DNA of 64,000 nt, taken from the NCBI GenBank assembly GCA_964444365.1, contig CAYUHJ010000006.1:1-64000 (forward strand), written 5' to 3'. The position numbers and the translations under genes are program-made. Origin of the DNA: CAYUHJ01 sp964444365 (lineage in GTDB: Bacteria; Planctomycetota; Planctomycetia; Gemmatales; Gemmataceae). Positions 32,975 to 42,298 of the stretch are shown here, piece by piece. Within the stretch, counting starts at the first letter, position 1. Every line of letters begins with the position of its first letter. Below the pieces are notes generated by a model. It was not told the DNA's origin and did not search any database. It worked only from the letters and a program-made list of their open reading frames with translations.

Positions 32975-33325
32975 CTACTTCTTTTTCGCGACGAGGTCGA
33001 CGTGGACGCCGATCGGCTTGAGTTCGTCGGGGGTCAGGAAGCCGTCCTTGTTCACGTCCAGGTTGGCGAACACCTTCTTCAAGTCGGGAAGGGTGGCGTT
33101 CCCCTTCTTGGGCTTCGGCAGCTTCGGTTCGAGGGCGAGCAACTCGTCCGGGGACAGCTTGCCGTCCGGCTTGTCGGCGGGTTCGACGTCGAGCAGTTTG
33201 AACAGCTCGGCCGGGTCGGTCGGGAGGGGGCCGGCCTTCTTTTTCTTGGGCTTGTCGGCGTCCGCGGCGAGGGCGGTGAGGGCGAACGCGGAGACGAGAA
33301 AGCCGCTGCACAGGATCCGACGCAT
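32975..33325 (-). CDS. Exported EF-hand protein (first of tandem pair)
   Basis: The 116-residue product shares its signal peptide and most blocks with the downstream gene: LPTDPAELFKLLDVEPADKP, a degenerate loop at DGKLSPDELLALEP and the EF-hand DVNKDGFLTPDEL. Calcium binding is inferred from the loop. The pair arose by duplication, with a small deletion in this copy. Confidence 0.8.
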   Translation of the reverse strand: MRRILCSGFLVSAFALTALAADADKPKKKKAGPLPTDPAELFKLLDVEPADKPDGKLSPDELLALEPKLPKPKKGNATLPDLKKVFANLDVNKDGFLTPDELKPIGVHVDLVAKKK

Positions 33326-33391
33326 GAGGAACCCCCGGTGAGAACGGGACGGACAGGGGATTCAACCCCCGCCGGCCCGCCGGGTTCCGGG

Positions 33392-34684
33392 TCACTTCGG
33401 GGATTCGGGGGTGCCGCCGGCGAGGAGCCCCTGGGCGGCGGCGAGTTTGACCCGGGCCTGGTGCCAGGCCATCACCGCGGCGATCACGTCCGCCCGGGCG
33501 CGGCGGGCTTCGAGAACCGCGGGCAGTTCGGCGAACGGCCCGGCCTTCTTCGCGTCCGGGAGTTTGGCGGTCGCCTGATCCGCCCGCCACCGTGCCAGGG
33601 CGACCTGCTTCCCCTGGGCCGCCAGCATCGCGGCGGCGGCGCGGGTCTCGTCGGCGGCGGCCCGCTCGCGGTCGGCGATCAGCGTGTACAGCTGCCGGCG
33701 GCGGACTTCCAGTTCGGCGGCGGCGTTCGGGTCGCACTTCGTGCCCGAGTGGGTGAGGTACGGCAACACCCCCTTGGCCGCCGCCTGGGCGGGGCCGGCG
33801 CGGCCGGCCACGTCGGTCGCCTTCGTCCGCAGGATCTCGCGAACCGTGGGCAGGGTGTCCGGCGTGAGGCCGAGGTACGCGGCGCGGAGGAACTTCAAGT
33901 CCGGGCGGTTCGCGAGGGCCACCTGCACGGCCGACTCGACGTCGATCGGCGCGTCGGCGACCGCGAACGACCCGGTCGGCCAGAGCCGGTCGCCGCCCGC
34001 CGGCAGCCCGGTCCGCCGCTTCAGGTCGATGTTCAGCAGTTCGACGCCGAGGTCCGCCTGGGCGAGGGTGCCGACGAACGACGCGCGCTGCCGGTCGAGT
34101 TCGTCCGGTTCGACCGGGACGCGGACGCCGGTGGCCCGGGCCTTGGCCACGGCTTCGCGCAACTGGTCGAGCGTGGGGAGGGCGGCCCGCATGAGTTCGC
34201 CCCGGCCCTCGGCGTCCGCGAGGCGGAAGAACTGCTCCAGGGCGTCGGCGGCCGAGCGGTTGCGGGCCTCCTCGGCGGCGTGGGTGCGGAGTTCGCGCAA
34301 GAGCGCGTCGACGGCGGCGGCCTTGGCGGCTTCGGGGTCTTTCTTGCAGGGCCGGCGGCTCGCGGGCGGCGGACCCGGCACGTCGTTCTCCCCTTCGAGC
34401 ACGTCCGCGAGGGCGGTGTGGGCGACCGCCGACCGGCGGCACTCTTCTTCGGACAGGGCTCGGAAGGTGGTCTCGGCCGGCTTGCCGAGCTTCCCGAGCG
34501 GGTCCGTGTTCGGCAGCGTGCGGTAGTCCGGTTCGACCGGGACGGGCTTCGTCGCCGACAGGTCCGGGGCGGGGGCGGGCGGCCGCGGCGGCGGGATCGG
34601 TGCGACCTGCTTCGGCGTGTGGCACCCGACGACGCCCAGCACCGCAGCGGCGAGGCAGCCGGCGATCTGTGCCCGCGTCGTCAT
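33392..34684 (-). CDS. TolC-family-like outer-membrane lipoprotein
   Basis: The product is 430 residues. The N-terminus MTTRAQIAGCLAAAVLGVVGCHTPKQ is a lipoprotein signal with the acylated Cys at about residue 21. It is followed by a Pro-rich linker and long Ala/Arg/Glu helices, with VESAVQVALANRPDLKFLRA, the motif of the TolC/OEP repeats. It resembles planctomycete-type OEP proteins, which are more divergent than classical TolC. It is divergent from a TetR-MFP-ABC operon at 34963-40990, for which it could be the outer-membrane channel. Confidence 0.7.
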   Translation of the reverse strand: MTTRAQIAGCLAAAVLGVVGCHTPKQVAPIPPPRPPAPAPDLSATKPVPVEPDYRTLPNTDPLGKLGKPAETTFRALSEEECRRSAVAHTALADVLEGENDVPGPPPASRRPCKKDPEAAKAAAVDALLRELRTHAAEEARNRSAADALEQFFRLADAEGRGELMRAALPTLDQLREAVAKARATGVRVPVEPDELDRQRASFVGTLAQADLGVELLNIDLKRRTGLPAGGDRLWPTGSFAVADAPIDVESAVQVALANRPDLKFLRAAYLGLTPDTLPTVREILRTKATDVAGRAGPAQAAAKGVLPYLTHSGTKCDPNAAAELEVRRRQLYTLIADRERAAADETRAAAAMLAAQGKQVALARWRADQATAKLPDAKKAGPFAELPAVLEARRARADVIAAVMAWHQARVKLAAAQGLLAGGTPESPK

Positions 34685-34868
34685 CCGCGTTCCCCTGCCG
34701 GCCTGAAACGACCCCATCCAACATCGACTTGCGCCGGAAACGAAGTGAGGGAATTTCCGGGCTTGCCGGTCGCGCCGGGGTTGCGGGCCGCTCGGGGCGC
34801 GGGGTTTGGGCAGGCCGGATAAACGGCGCGAAGTTTGTGAGAAACCGGCGGCAGGTCACCGGGGTAGA

Positions 34869-34898
34869 TTGACCGGGCTAGTCTGTTCAGACTAGAAT
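34869..34898 (+). promoter_or_regulatory. Promoter with 18-bp palindromic operator for the TetR operon
   Basis: TTGACC (34869-34874) and TAGAAT (34893-34898) are separated by 18 bp. The perfect palindrome CTAGTCTGTTCAGACTAG at 34878-34895 fills the spacer and covers half of the -10 box. This is the classical position for a repressor that blocks its own promoter; the regulator gene starts 65 bases downstream. Confidence 0.75.
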
Positions 34899-34962
34899 CG
34901 AGAAAGCTGCTTCTGGTCCGTTCGGTCTATTGTCTGGCGAGAACACCACTCGGCGCGAAGAA

Positions 34963-35637
34963 ATGGCAGTAACCTCTACCCCTACCGAAGTTTTCGACCG
35001 CGACCCGTCCGAGTCGCCGGGGTCGGACACGGCCAGGTTGCGGCGGGAGCAGATCATCGAAGCCGCGATGGACGTGATCGCGACCCAGGGGTTGCACAAG
35101 CTCTCCCTTTCGCAGATCGAAGCCCGGACCGGGATGGCCCGCGGGCACCTGACCTATTACTTCCCGACGAAGGAAGCGATTCTTCTGGCGGTGTTCGACC
35201 GGATGCTCGACCGGATGATCGAGCAGGCCCTGCAGTCCGGCGGGCCGGTCCCCGGCACCGGCCGGGCGTGGGAGTGCGTGCAGTTCATGTTCGGCCGGCA
35301 CCTGCAGCCGATGGACCCGCACCGGCAGGCGTTCGGCAGCCTGCTGCACACGTTCCTCGCCCAGATTCACTACCGGGACGACTACCGGGCCAAGCTCGCG
35401 GAGCGGAACGCCGAGTGGCGGTCCCACATGGCCGCGGACTTCGCCGGCAGCGGGGCGACCGCCGCGCCGCCGGACGTCGTCGCCTCGATCGTCATGGCCC
35501 TGGTGCAAGGGCTGATCCAACAACTCGCGGTCGACCCGGCCGCGTTCGACCGCACGGTCATGCTCGAAACCCTCGTCCGGATGCTCGGCCCGTTGTTCGG
35601 CCGCGGTTCGGACGCACCCGAAGGGGAGTCCCGATGA
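34963..35637 (+). CDS. TetR-family repressor
   Basis: The product is 224 residues from ATG 34963; a TTG at 34930 would add eleven residues. The helix-turn-helix is at residues about 22-68 (RREQIIEAAMDVIATQGLHKLSLSQIEARTGMARGHLTYYFPTKEAI). The C-terminal half is the ligand-binding and dimerisation part; the ligand is unknown. It overlaps the MFP gene by ATGA, so it is the first gene of an export operon and probably controls it through the operator in its own promoter. Confidence 0.9.
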   Translation: MAVTSTPTEVFDRDPSESPGSDTARLRREQIIEAAMDVIATQGLHKLSLSQIEARTGMARGHLTYYFPTKEAILLAVFDRMLDRMIEQALQSGGPVPGTGRAWECVQFMFGRHLQPMDPHRQAFGSLLHTFLAQIHYRDDYRAKLAERNAEWRSHMAADFAGSGATAAPPDVVASIVMALVQGLIQQLAVDPAAFDRTVMLETLVRMLGPLFGRGSDAPEGESR

Positions 35638-36866
35638 ACCCGACGACCCGCCCGGCCCCCGCGGTGAACGGCGAGATGCTCGACCGCGTCCAGCGGTTGC
35701 GGCTCGACACCCAGCTCGGCGGCGCGAAGGCCGGCGGCGGCGGGGGCGTCACGTGGCTGCCGTGGGTCCTGTGCCTCGTCCTCGCCCTGGCGTGGGGCGG
35801 CGTGGCGATCCGGACCTACCGCAACGCCCCGGCGAACGCGGATTCCGAACCCAGCCCCTCCGCTTCCGCCGCCAAGCCGACACCGAGCAACACCCCCGCC
35901 CCGCCCGAGCCCGCCGCCGGCGCGATCGAACTCGAAGTGAAAGGCTACCTCGTCCCCGCCCAGCAGATCGCGGTCAGCCCGATCGAGGTGCAGGGGCGGA
36001 TCATCGAGCTGAACGTCGTCGAGGGCAAGCTCTTCCAGAAGGGCGAAGTGCTGGCGAAGATCGACGACTCGCTGTTCAAGGAGTCCGCCGCCGAGGCGGA
36101 CGCGGCGCTGGCGTCCGCCCGGCAGCGGCTGGCCGCGGCCCAGCAGCGGTGGAACGCGCTGCTTCCCAAGTCCGTCCGGGCCGTCGAAATCACCCAGACG
36201 GAGGCGGAACTCGAAGAGGCGGAGGCAGCAAAGGTCCGGGCAACCGACGACCTGAAGCGGTTGCAGACGATCGGCGCGTCTGCCGCGGCGCGGGAGCTGA
36301 TCCAGGCCACCGCCGAGGCCCGCACCGCGACCGCCCGGGTCGAACGGTTGAGGGCAACGCTTCAACTGCTGAAGGAAGGCCCGCGCGAGGAGCAGAAGGC
36401 CGCCGCGAAAGCGGACGTCGCCGCCGCCGAGGCCGACGTCACCGCCGCCGAGGCTCGGTCGCGGCAGGCGAACTGGCGGCTCGGCAACTGCGTCATCCGC
36501 GCCCCCATCACCGGCACCGTGCTGACGAAGAAGGCCGAGCTCGGCAACCTCGTCAACCCGCTGGCGTTCGCCGGCTCGTCCGGGTCCGTGTGCGACATCG
36601 CCAACCTCGCGGACCTGGAGGCCGACCTGGAAATCCCCGAGCGGGACATCGCCAAGCTGAAGGTCGGCCAGCCCTGCCGCGTCCGGGCCGACGCCTACCC
36701 CGGCAAGACCTACAGCGGCCGCCTCGACCGCATCATGCCCATCGCCAACCGCGCGAAGAGCATCGTCAACGTGCGGGTGAAAGTGACGTTGCCCGAAGGC
36801 GAAGTACCGGGAACCTTCTTGAAGCCCGAGATGGGCGCAGTGGTTTCATTCCTACCCATGAAGTGA
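35634..36866 (+). CDS. Membrane-fusion protein (HlyD/RND-MFP type)
   Basis: The 410-residue periplasmic adaptor has one membrane span at about residues 42-60, a Pro/Ser linker, a lipoyl half motif (GRIIELNVVEGKLFQKGEVLAKID), a long coiled-coil hairpin rich in Ala/Glu/Arg (about 150-270), the second lipoyl half (CVIRAPITGTVLTKKAELGNLV) and a beta-barrel part near DLEADLEIPERDIAKLKVGQPC. It belongs with the ABC exporter genes that follow and would link the inner-membrane pump to an outer-membrane channel. Confidence 0.9.
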   Translation: MNPTTRPAPAVNGEMLDRVQRLRLDTQLGGAKAGGGGGVTWLPWVLCLVLALAWGGVAIRTYRNAPANADSEPSPSASAAKPTPSNTPAPPEPAAGAIELEVKGYLVPAQQIAVSPIEVQGRIIELNVVEGKLFQKGEVLAKIDDSLFKESAAEADAALASARQRLAAAQQRWNALLPKSVRAVEITQTEAELEEAEAAKVRATDDLKRLQTIGASAAARELIQATAEARTATARVERLRATLQLLKEGPREEQKAAAKADVAAAEADVTAAEARSRQANWRLGNCVIRAPITGTVLTKKAELGNLVNPLAFAGSSGSVCDIANLADLEADLEIPERDIAKLKVGQPCRVRADAYPGKTYSGRLDRIMPIANRAKSIVNVRVKVTLPEGEVPGTFLKPEMGAVVSFLPMK

Positions 36867-36875
36867 CCCCGTGTA

Positions 36876-36896
36876 GCCGCGACGCGCAGCGGAGCG
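36876..36896. repeat. Single arm of the family B repeat within the operon
   Basis: GCCGCGACGCGCAGCGGAGCG repeats the arm sequence found at 3242. No second arm is visible nearby. It lies in the 54-base gap between the MFP and ABC ATPase genes. Confidence 0.8.
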
Positions 36897-36920
36897 TGTC
36901 CCCCACCCCCGAGAACCCTC

Positions 36921-37625
36921 ATGGCCATCGTCGAAGTCCGCAACCTGTACAAGTCGTTCACCCGCGGGGCGGAGCGGATCGACGTCCTCATGGACCTCAA
37001 CCTCGACGTGCGGGCCGGCGAGTTCGTCGCGCTCATGGGGCCGTCCGGGTCCGGGAAGACGACGCTGCTCAACCTCATCGCCGGGCTCGACTCGCCGACC
37101 GAGGGGACGATCACCATCGGCAACATGGAGATTTCGTCCCTCTCCGAGAGCGAACTCGCCCGGTGGCGGACGCGGAACGTCGGGTTCGTGTTCCAGTTCT
37201 ACAACCTGCTCCCGGTGCTCACGGCCTACGAGAACGTCGAACTCCCGCTGTTGCTGTTGCCCCTGTCGCGCGACCAGCGGCGGCAGCAGGTCGAGAACGC
37301 CCTCGGGCTCGTCGGCCTGTCCGACCGGATGACCCACCGGCCGGGGCAACTGTCCGGGGGCCAGTGCCAGCGGGTCGGGATCGCCCGGGCGATCGTCACG
37401 GACCCGACCATCATCGTCGCCGACGAGCCGACCGGGGCGCTGGACGCGAAGTCCGCGAAGGACGCCCTCGACCTGCTGAACCTGCTCCGGGGCGAACTCG
37501 GGAAGACGATCATCATGGTGACCCACGACCCGCACGCCGCCGAGCGGGCCCAGCGGATCGTGATGCTGGAGAAGGGCCGCCTCGTCGGGGACCGGGCGGA
37601 CGAACTCGCCGCGGCCGCCCGCTGA
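36921..37625 (+). CDS. ABC transporter ATPase (MacB/LolD type)
   Basis: The 234-residue product has Walker A GPSGSGKTT at about 39-47, the Q-loop in VFQFYNLLP, signature LSGGQCQRVGIARAI at about 143, Walker B IIVADEPTGALD and the switch His in MVTHDPHAAERA. It energises the two FtsX-type permeases downstream. Confidence 0.95.
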   Translation: MAIVEVRNLYKSFTRGAERIDVLMDLNLDVRAGEFVALMGPSGSGKTTLLNLIAGLDSPTEGTITIGNMEISSLSESELARWRTRNVGFVFQFYNLLPVLTAYENVELPLLLLPLSRDQRRQQVENALGLVGLSDRMTHRPGQLSGGQCQRVGIARAIVTDPTIIVADEPTGALDAKSAKDALDLLNLLRGELGKTIIMVTHDPHAAERAQRIVMLEKGRLVGDRADELAAAAR

Positions 37626-37690
37626 CGATTGTTTCCATCCCCCCTGGGAGGGGGTAAGAGGCCACCCGCTTACTCCTTCGGAGCCCCGCG

Positions 37691-39187
37691 ATGTCCGGAT
37701 TCGAGCAGTACGGGGTGTCGGCCGCGCCCGATCCGTCCCTGATCCAGCTGGCGGTCTACGGCACCCTGTTCATGGTGGGGTTGCTGCTGCTACTGACGGT
37801 GCTGGCCGTCCTGACCCTGCCGATCTTCTTCCTCGCCCTGTTCCTGATGGAGTGCGGGCTGCGGCTCGTGCAGGAGTCCCCGGACCCGGTCGGGAAGTAC
37901 GCCAAGATCTTCGGGCTGGTGTTCCGCAGCCTCCGGCGGAACCTGCTGCGGACGTCGCTGACCTACTCCGCGCTGTTCATCCTGACCGGGATGCTGACGC
38001 TCATCTACAGCATCGTGGCGTTCCTGGGGAACTTCACCAAGGAGAAGGAGGGCACCCAGATGGTGGTCCTCTCGGAGAAGTTCAGCATCCCGAGCATGAT
38101 GCCGCCGGGGTACGCGGGCCAGCTCAAGGGGGTGATCGAGACGAAACTCCCGGCGGAGTACCGGCCGGCCGACGTGGACAAGAACATGATGACGTGGTCG
38201 TTCGTCGGCGGCACCCTGGACCCCGCCAAGCAGACGCCCGAGAACAGCATGTTCCTGTTCGCCCTGAACCCGGACGCGATCCTCAACGGCATGATGTCCG
38301 AGCAGGGGGTCGGCGTCGAAGACCTGGGGCCGGAGGGGTACGCCGAGGTCGTCCGCGCCATCGACCTCGTCAAGCAGGACAAGCGGAACGTCGTCATCGG
38401 GGAGGACCGGCTCAAGATCCTCGGCAAGAAGGTCGGGGAGGACGTCAAGATGGCCGGGCTGAACTACAAGGACATCGAGTTCGAGTTCCGGATCGTCGGC
38501 GCGTTCCCGTCCGGCAGCCGGATGGGGATGAACGCCGCCATGCGGTTCGACTACCTCCAGGCCAAGCTCGACGAGTACCGCGCGAAGACCGGCAAGGACC
38601 ACCCGGTCGCCGACCGGTGCGTGAACCTCGTGTGGGTCCGGATGCCCAGCAAGGAGGCGTTCGAGCGGCTGGCGGCGATCGTCAACGAGCCGGGCACGTT
38701 CAGTTCCCCGGCCGTCAAACTGGAGACGTTCTCCGCCGCCGTCGGGTCGTTCCTGGAGCCGTTCAAGGACATCTTCTGGGGCATGAAGTACATCATCATG
38801 CCGGCGATCATGGCCATCATGTGCCTCGTCATCGGCATCACGATCACGATCGGCGTCCGCGAGCGGTGGACCGAGATGGCCGTCCTCAAGGTGCTCGGGT
38901 TCCAGCCCTGGCAGGTGATGGGGATGATCGTCTCGGAGGCGGTGCTCATCGGGGTCTACGGCGGGCTGCTCAGCACCTGGAGTGTGTACTTCCTGCCGCG
39001 GGGGATCGCGTGGCTGACCCGCACGATCGGCGTCAAGTTCGCGTTCTTCGACAACTTCAAGTGCCCGGACGAGATCCTGATCTACGGCCCCCTGCTGGGG
39101 GTCGCGGTGGGGGTGCTGGGGTCGTTCCTGCCGTCGTGGAACGCCCGCAAGGTGAAGGTGTCCGAGGTGTTCTCCCAGGTGGCGTAA
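37691..39187 (+). CDS. FtsX/MacB-type ABC permease 1
   Basis: The 498-residue product has an N-terminal hydrophobic pair, a further span (LLRTSLTYSALFILTGMLTLIYSIVAFLG), a large extracytoplasmic domain and three C-terminal spans, the last set (MAVLKVLGFQPWQVMGMIVSEAV) being the FtsX-family signature. Several extra hydrophobic residues at the N-terminus make it longer than standard MacB permeases. It is followed within 19 bases by a second permease. Confidence 0.88.
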   Translation: MSGFEQYGVSAAPDPSLIQLAVYGTLFMVGLLLLLTVLAVLTLPIFFLALFLMECGLRLVQESPDPVGKYAKIFGLVFRSLRRNLLRTSLTYSALFILTGMLTLIYSIVAFLGNFTKEKEGTQMVVLSEKFSIPSMMPPGYAGQLKGVIETKLPAEYRPADVDKNMMTWSFVGGTLDPAKQTPENSMFLFALNPDAILNGMMSEQGVGVEDLGPEGYAEVVRAIDLVKQDKRNVVIGEDRLKILGKKVGEDVKMAGLNYKDIEFEFRIVGAFPSGSRMGMNAAMRFDYLQAKLDEYRAKTGKDHPVADRCVNLVWVRMPSKEAFERLAAIVNEPGTFSSPAVKLETFSAAVGSFLEPFKDIFWGMKYIIMPAIMAIMCLVIGITITIGVRERWTEMAVLKVLGFQPWQVMGMIVSEAVLIGVYGGLLSTWSVYFLPRGIAWLTRTIGVKFAFFDNFKCPDEILIYGPLLGVAVGVLGSFLPSWNARKVKVSEVFSQVA

Positions 39188-39205
39188 CCGCACGGGTCGT
39201 GTCGC

Positions 39206-40990
39206 ATGAACGGTCTGGTCCGCGTCGGGCAGAAGGTGGCGTCGGTCCTCGGCACGCTGGCGGTGCTCGGGCTGTCCGTCCTGCCGCTGTCCGCGCTGCT
39301 GCTCGCGATGCCGGCGGTCCTGCCGCAGGAGTCCGTCCTGACGGACACCGTGTCCGGGCAGGGCACGCGGTTCCGGCGGACGCTGCGCCGGCTGTTCTCG
39401 GTGTTCGCCGGGCTCGTCGTGCTGCTGACGCTCCTGGCCGTGTCCGTCGAGGTCGTGACGCTGCTCCCGCTCCCGGAGAAGGGCTCGTTCGGTGTCGTCG
39501 CCCGGACGCTGATGCCGGCCCCCTACGACTTCCTGGGCCGCACGACCGCGGACAAGGAGGCGGCCGTCGCGAAGATGTCCCCGGAACTGCGGGAGTACGT
39601 CAAGACGCCGCTCCACGAGCGGATGCCGCCCGCGATGGTGGAGCACTGGCCGTTCGTCGTCCTCGTCATGTACCTCGCGGACCTGGGCATCCTGCTGACC
39701 ATCGGCAAGGTGCCGCTCGCGTACAACCTGCGGAACGTCCGGGTCCGGTGGAAGACGAACCTGATGACCGCGGTGGCGTTCGTGTTCGTGATCGGGCTGC
39801 TCGCGTTCCTGCTCGCGTTCGTGAACGGGATGAACAACCTGACCCAGAACACCGGCATCCCCGGCAACGTGTTCGTGCTGTCCGACGGGGCGACCGACGA
39901 ACTGTTCTCCAACCTCGGGTACGGCGACCTGGACAACGTCGAGCGGGTCGCGACGGACCTCGACCCGAAGGACCGCAAGCTGAAGGCCCCGGTCAAGGTG
40001 AAGCGGGTCGACCGCACCGGCAAGCCGGTCTACCTCGCGAGCCGGGAGACGTACTACGTCGTGAACCAGCCGGTGCCGAACAGCTCCCCGCCGCGGCGGC
40101 GGTTCGTCCAGCTGCGGACCATCGAAGACCCGCTGACGGCGGCGGCGGTCCACAACATCGAACTGTTCCCCGGCGGCAAGTGGTTCGGCGGGTCCGGGGT
40201 GGACGACGCCAGCCGGATCCAGTGCGTCCTGGGGGAAGGGGCCGCCGCCACCCTGGGGCCGGACGCCGGGAAGAAGGCGCTCGAACCCGGGGACACGTTC
40301 CGCCTGGGGGACATGGACTGGGTCGTGACCGGGGTGATGAAGGCCGAGGGGACGACGTTCGGGTCGGAGATCTGGGCGCTGCGGTTCAGCCGCATCTACG
40401 AGCCGCTCGGCAAGCAGAAGTACACGACCCTGGTGATGCGGACCGAGCAGGAGACGCTCGCCGCCAGCCAGGCCCTCGCGTACCACCTGAGCACCCGGTA
40501 CACGCAGCAGAAGCTGAAGGCGTTCGCCGAGCCGGACTACTACGCGGAACTGACGAAGACGAACAACACGTTCCTGATCGCGGTGGCCCTGGTCGCGGTC
40601 GTGATGGCGATCGGCGGGGTGTTCGGGATGATGACGACGATGTTCGCCAGCATCGCGCAGCGGATCCGGGACATCGGCGTCCTGCGGCTGCTCGGGTTCA
40701 AGCGGTGGCAGGTGACGGTGTCGTTCCTGCTCGAGTCGCTGGCGGTGGCGGCGGCCGGCGGGGCGGTCGGCTGCTTCCTGGCGTGGTTCTTCGCGGACGG
40801 CCGGTCGTCCGTCAGCACCCTGTCCGGAGGCGGCGGCGGGCCGGGCGGCAAGAGCGTCGCCCTGACGATCAACGTCGACGCCGGGGTGATCGCGCTGGGC
40901 ATGCTGTTCGCCCTGGCGATGGGCCGGCTCGGCGGGCTCGTCCCGGCGCTGTCCGCGATGCGGATGAAGATCCTCGACTCGCTGCGGTGA
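39206..40990 (+). CDS. FtsX/MacB-type ABC permease 2
   Basis: The 594-residue product has the same plan as its upstream neighbour: N-terminal hydrophobic block, span (TNLMTAVAFVFVIGLLAFLLAFV), a long extracytoplasmic part, and the C-terminal FtsX block (FGMMTTMFASIAQRIRDIGVLRLLGF). A heterodimeric permease with the ATPase and MFP is likely. The substrate cannot be read from the sequence. Confidence 0.88.
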   Translation: MNGLVRVGQKVASVLGTLAVLGLSVLPLSALLLAMPAVLPQESVLTDTVSGQGTRFRRTLRRLFSVFAGLVVLLTLLAVSVEVVTLLPLPEKGSFGVVARTLMPAPYDFLGRTTADKEAAVAKMSPELREYVKTPLHERMPPAMVEHWPFVVLVMYLADLGILLTIGKVPLAYNLRNVRVRWKTNLMTAVAFVFVIGLLAFLLAFVNGMNNLTQNTGIPGNVFVLSDGATDELFSNLGYGDLDNVERVATDLDPKDRKLKAPVKVKRVDRTGKPVYLASRETYYVVNQPVPNSSPPRRRFVQLRTIEDPLTAAAVHNIELFPGGKWFGGSGVDDASRIQCVLGEGAAATLGPDAGKKALEPGDTFRLGDMDWVVTGVMKAEGTTFGSEIWALRFSRIYEPLGKQKYTTLVMRTEQETLAASQALAYHLSTRYTQQKLKAFAEPDYYAELTKTNNTFLIAVALVAVVMAIGGVFGMMTTMFASIAQRIRDIGVLRLLGFKRWQVTVSFLLESLAVAAAGGAVGCFLAWFFADGRSSVSTLSGGGGGPGGKSVALTINVDAGVIALGMLFALAMGRLGGLVPALSAMRMKILDSLR

Positions 40991-41017
40991 TACAAGCCCG
41001 AAGGGCAAGCCAGCTCA

Positions 41018-41089
41018 GTAGGTCGGGCCGAGTCTTCGAGGCCCGACATGAAGCGCACCGTCGGGCCTCGAAGACTCGGCCCGACCTAC
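41018..41089. repeat. Family C palindrome, second copy
   Basis: Arms 41018-41047 and 41060-41089 are perfect inverted repeats (GTAGGTCGGGCCGAGTCTTC...) with a 12-base spacer; the same arms occur at 21724-21794. It separates the end of the export operon from the convergent mqnE. Confidence 0.9.
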
Positions 41090-41102
41090 AAGAATTGAGA
41101 AA

Positions 41103-42236
41103 TTACACCGTCGCTAGCTGGCGGCCGGTCTTCCACTGCCTCGCCAGCGGCTTCTCGCGGACGACCTCGCGGTACAGCGTGTCCCGCTCGACGGGCGTCC
41201 GGCCAGCCTCCTCGATCACGCCGCGGATCGTCGCCACGCTCAGCTCTTGCGGCGAGTCCGACCCGGCGGCGTGGTAGATCGTCTCGTGGACGACGGTCCC
41301 GTCGAGGTCGTCCGACCCGTAGCTCTGGGCCACCTGCGCGATCTTCACGCCGAGCATCTGCCAGTACGCCTTCACGTGCGGGAAGTTGTCGAGGAACAGC
41401 CGGGCGACGGCCATCACCTTGAGGTCCGTCAACCCGCTCGGCTTGGGGATGTTCGACCCGAGCGGGTTGTTGTCCGGGTGGAACGCGAGCGGGATGAACG
41501 TCTGGAACCCGCCGGTCACGTCTTGCAGTTCCCGCAGCCGGTTCATGTGGTCGATGCGGTGCTCGGCCTGCTCGATGTGGCCGTAGAGCATGGTCGCGTT
41601 GGACCGCAGCCCGAGTTCGTGGGCCTCCCGGTGGACGCGGAGCCACTGGTCGGCGTCGGCCTTGTAGTCGCACAGGTGCTGGCGGACGTCCGGGTGAAAG
41701 ATCTCCGCCCCGCCGCCGGGGAGCGACCCGAGGCCGACGGTCATCATGTCCGCGATCAGTTCCTTCGTCGGCTTCTTCGTCAGCCGCTCGAACCAGTCCC
41801 ACTCGACCGCGGTCCACGCCTTCAGGTGCAGGTCCGGGTACGCCTCGTGGACGATCCGCAGGACGTTCTTGTACCACTCGTAGGGCAGCTGGTGGTGCAG
41901 CCCGCCGACGATGTGCATCTCCGTCGCGCCGCGGTCGTGGGCCTCCTTCGCCCGGCCGAGGATCTGCTCGTCCGACATGACATAGGCCTTCGGGCCTTTC
42001 AGATCCGAGCGGAACGAGCAGAACCGGCACCGGTAGACGCACACGTTCGTCGGGTTGAGGTGGACGTTCACGTTGTAGTACGTGACGTTCCCGTTCTTCT
42101 TCTCGCGGACGTGGTTCGCGAGTTCGCCGAGGGTGTGCAGGTCGGCGGTCGTGTCGAGGAAGACGCCGTCGTCGACGGTGAGGCGCTCCCCGGCGTAAAC
42201 TTTGTCGCGAATGTCGGCAATTCGGGCGGCGGTCAT
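41103..42236 (-). CDS. mqnE: Aminofutalosine synthase
   Basis: This radical SAM enzyme makes aminodeoxyfutalosine in the futalosine route to menaquinone. The 377-residue product has the cluster ligands in CVYRCRFC (Cys about 66, 70, 73), NVTYYNVNVHLNPTNVC before it and AFHPDNNPLG near the substrate site, all typical of MqnE rather than MqnC. Other mqn genes are not in the window. Confidence 0.9.
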   Translation of the reverse strand: MTAARIADIRDKVYAGERLTVDDGVFLDTTADLHTLGELANHVREKKNGNVTYYNVNVHLNPTNVCVYRCRFCSFRSDLKGPKAYVMSDEQILGRAKEAHDRGATEMHIVGGLHHQLPYEWYKNVLRIVHEAYPDLHLKAWTAVEWDWFERLTKKPTKELIADMMTVGLGSLPGGGAEIFHPDVRQHLCDYKADADQWLRVHREAHELGLRSNATMLYGHIEQAEHRIDHMNRLRELQDVTGGFQTFIPLAFHPDNNPLGSNIPKPSGLTDLKVMAVARLFLDNFPHVKAYWQMLGVKIAQVAQSYGSDDLDGTVVHETIYHAAGSDSPQELSVATIRGVIEEAGRTPVERDTLYREVVREKPLARQWKTGRQLATV

Positions 42237-42298
42237 GGCGGCGGTCCGAGGGCAAGGGATTCCGAGGGGTTAACCGCATCCGGACGGGTGGGACAACT

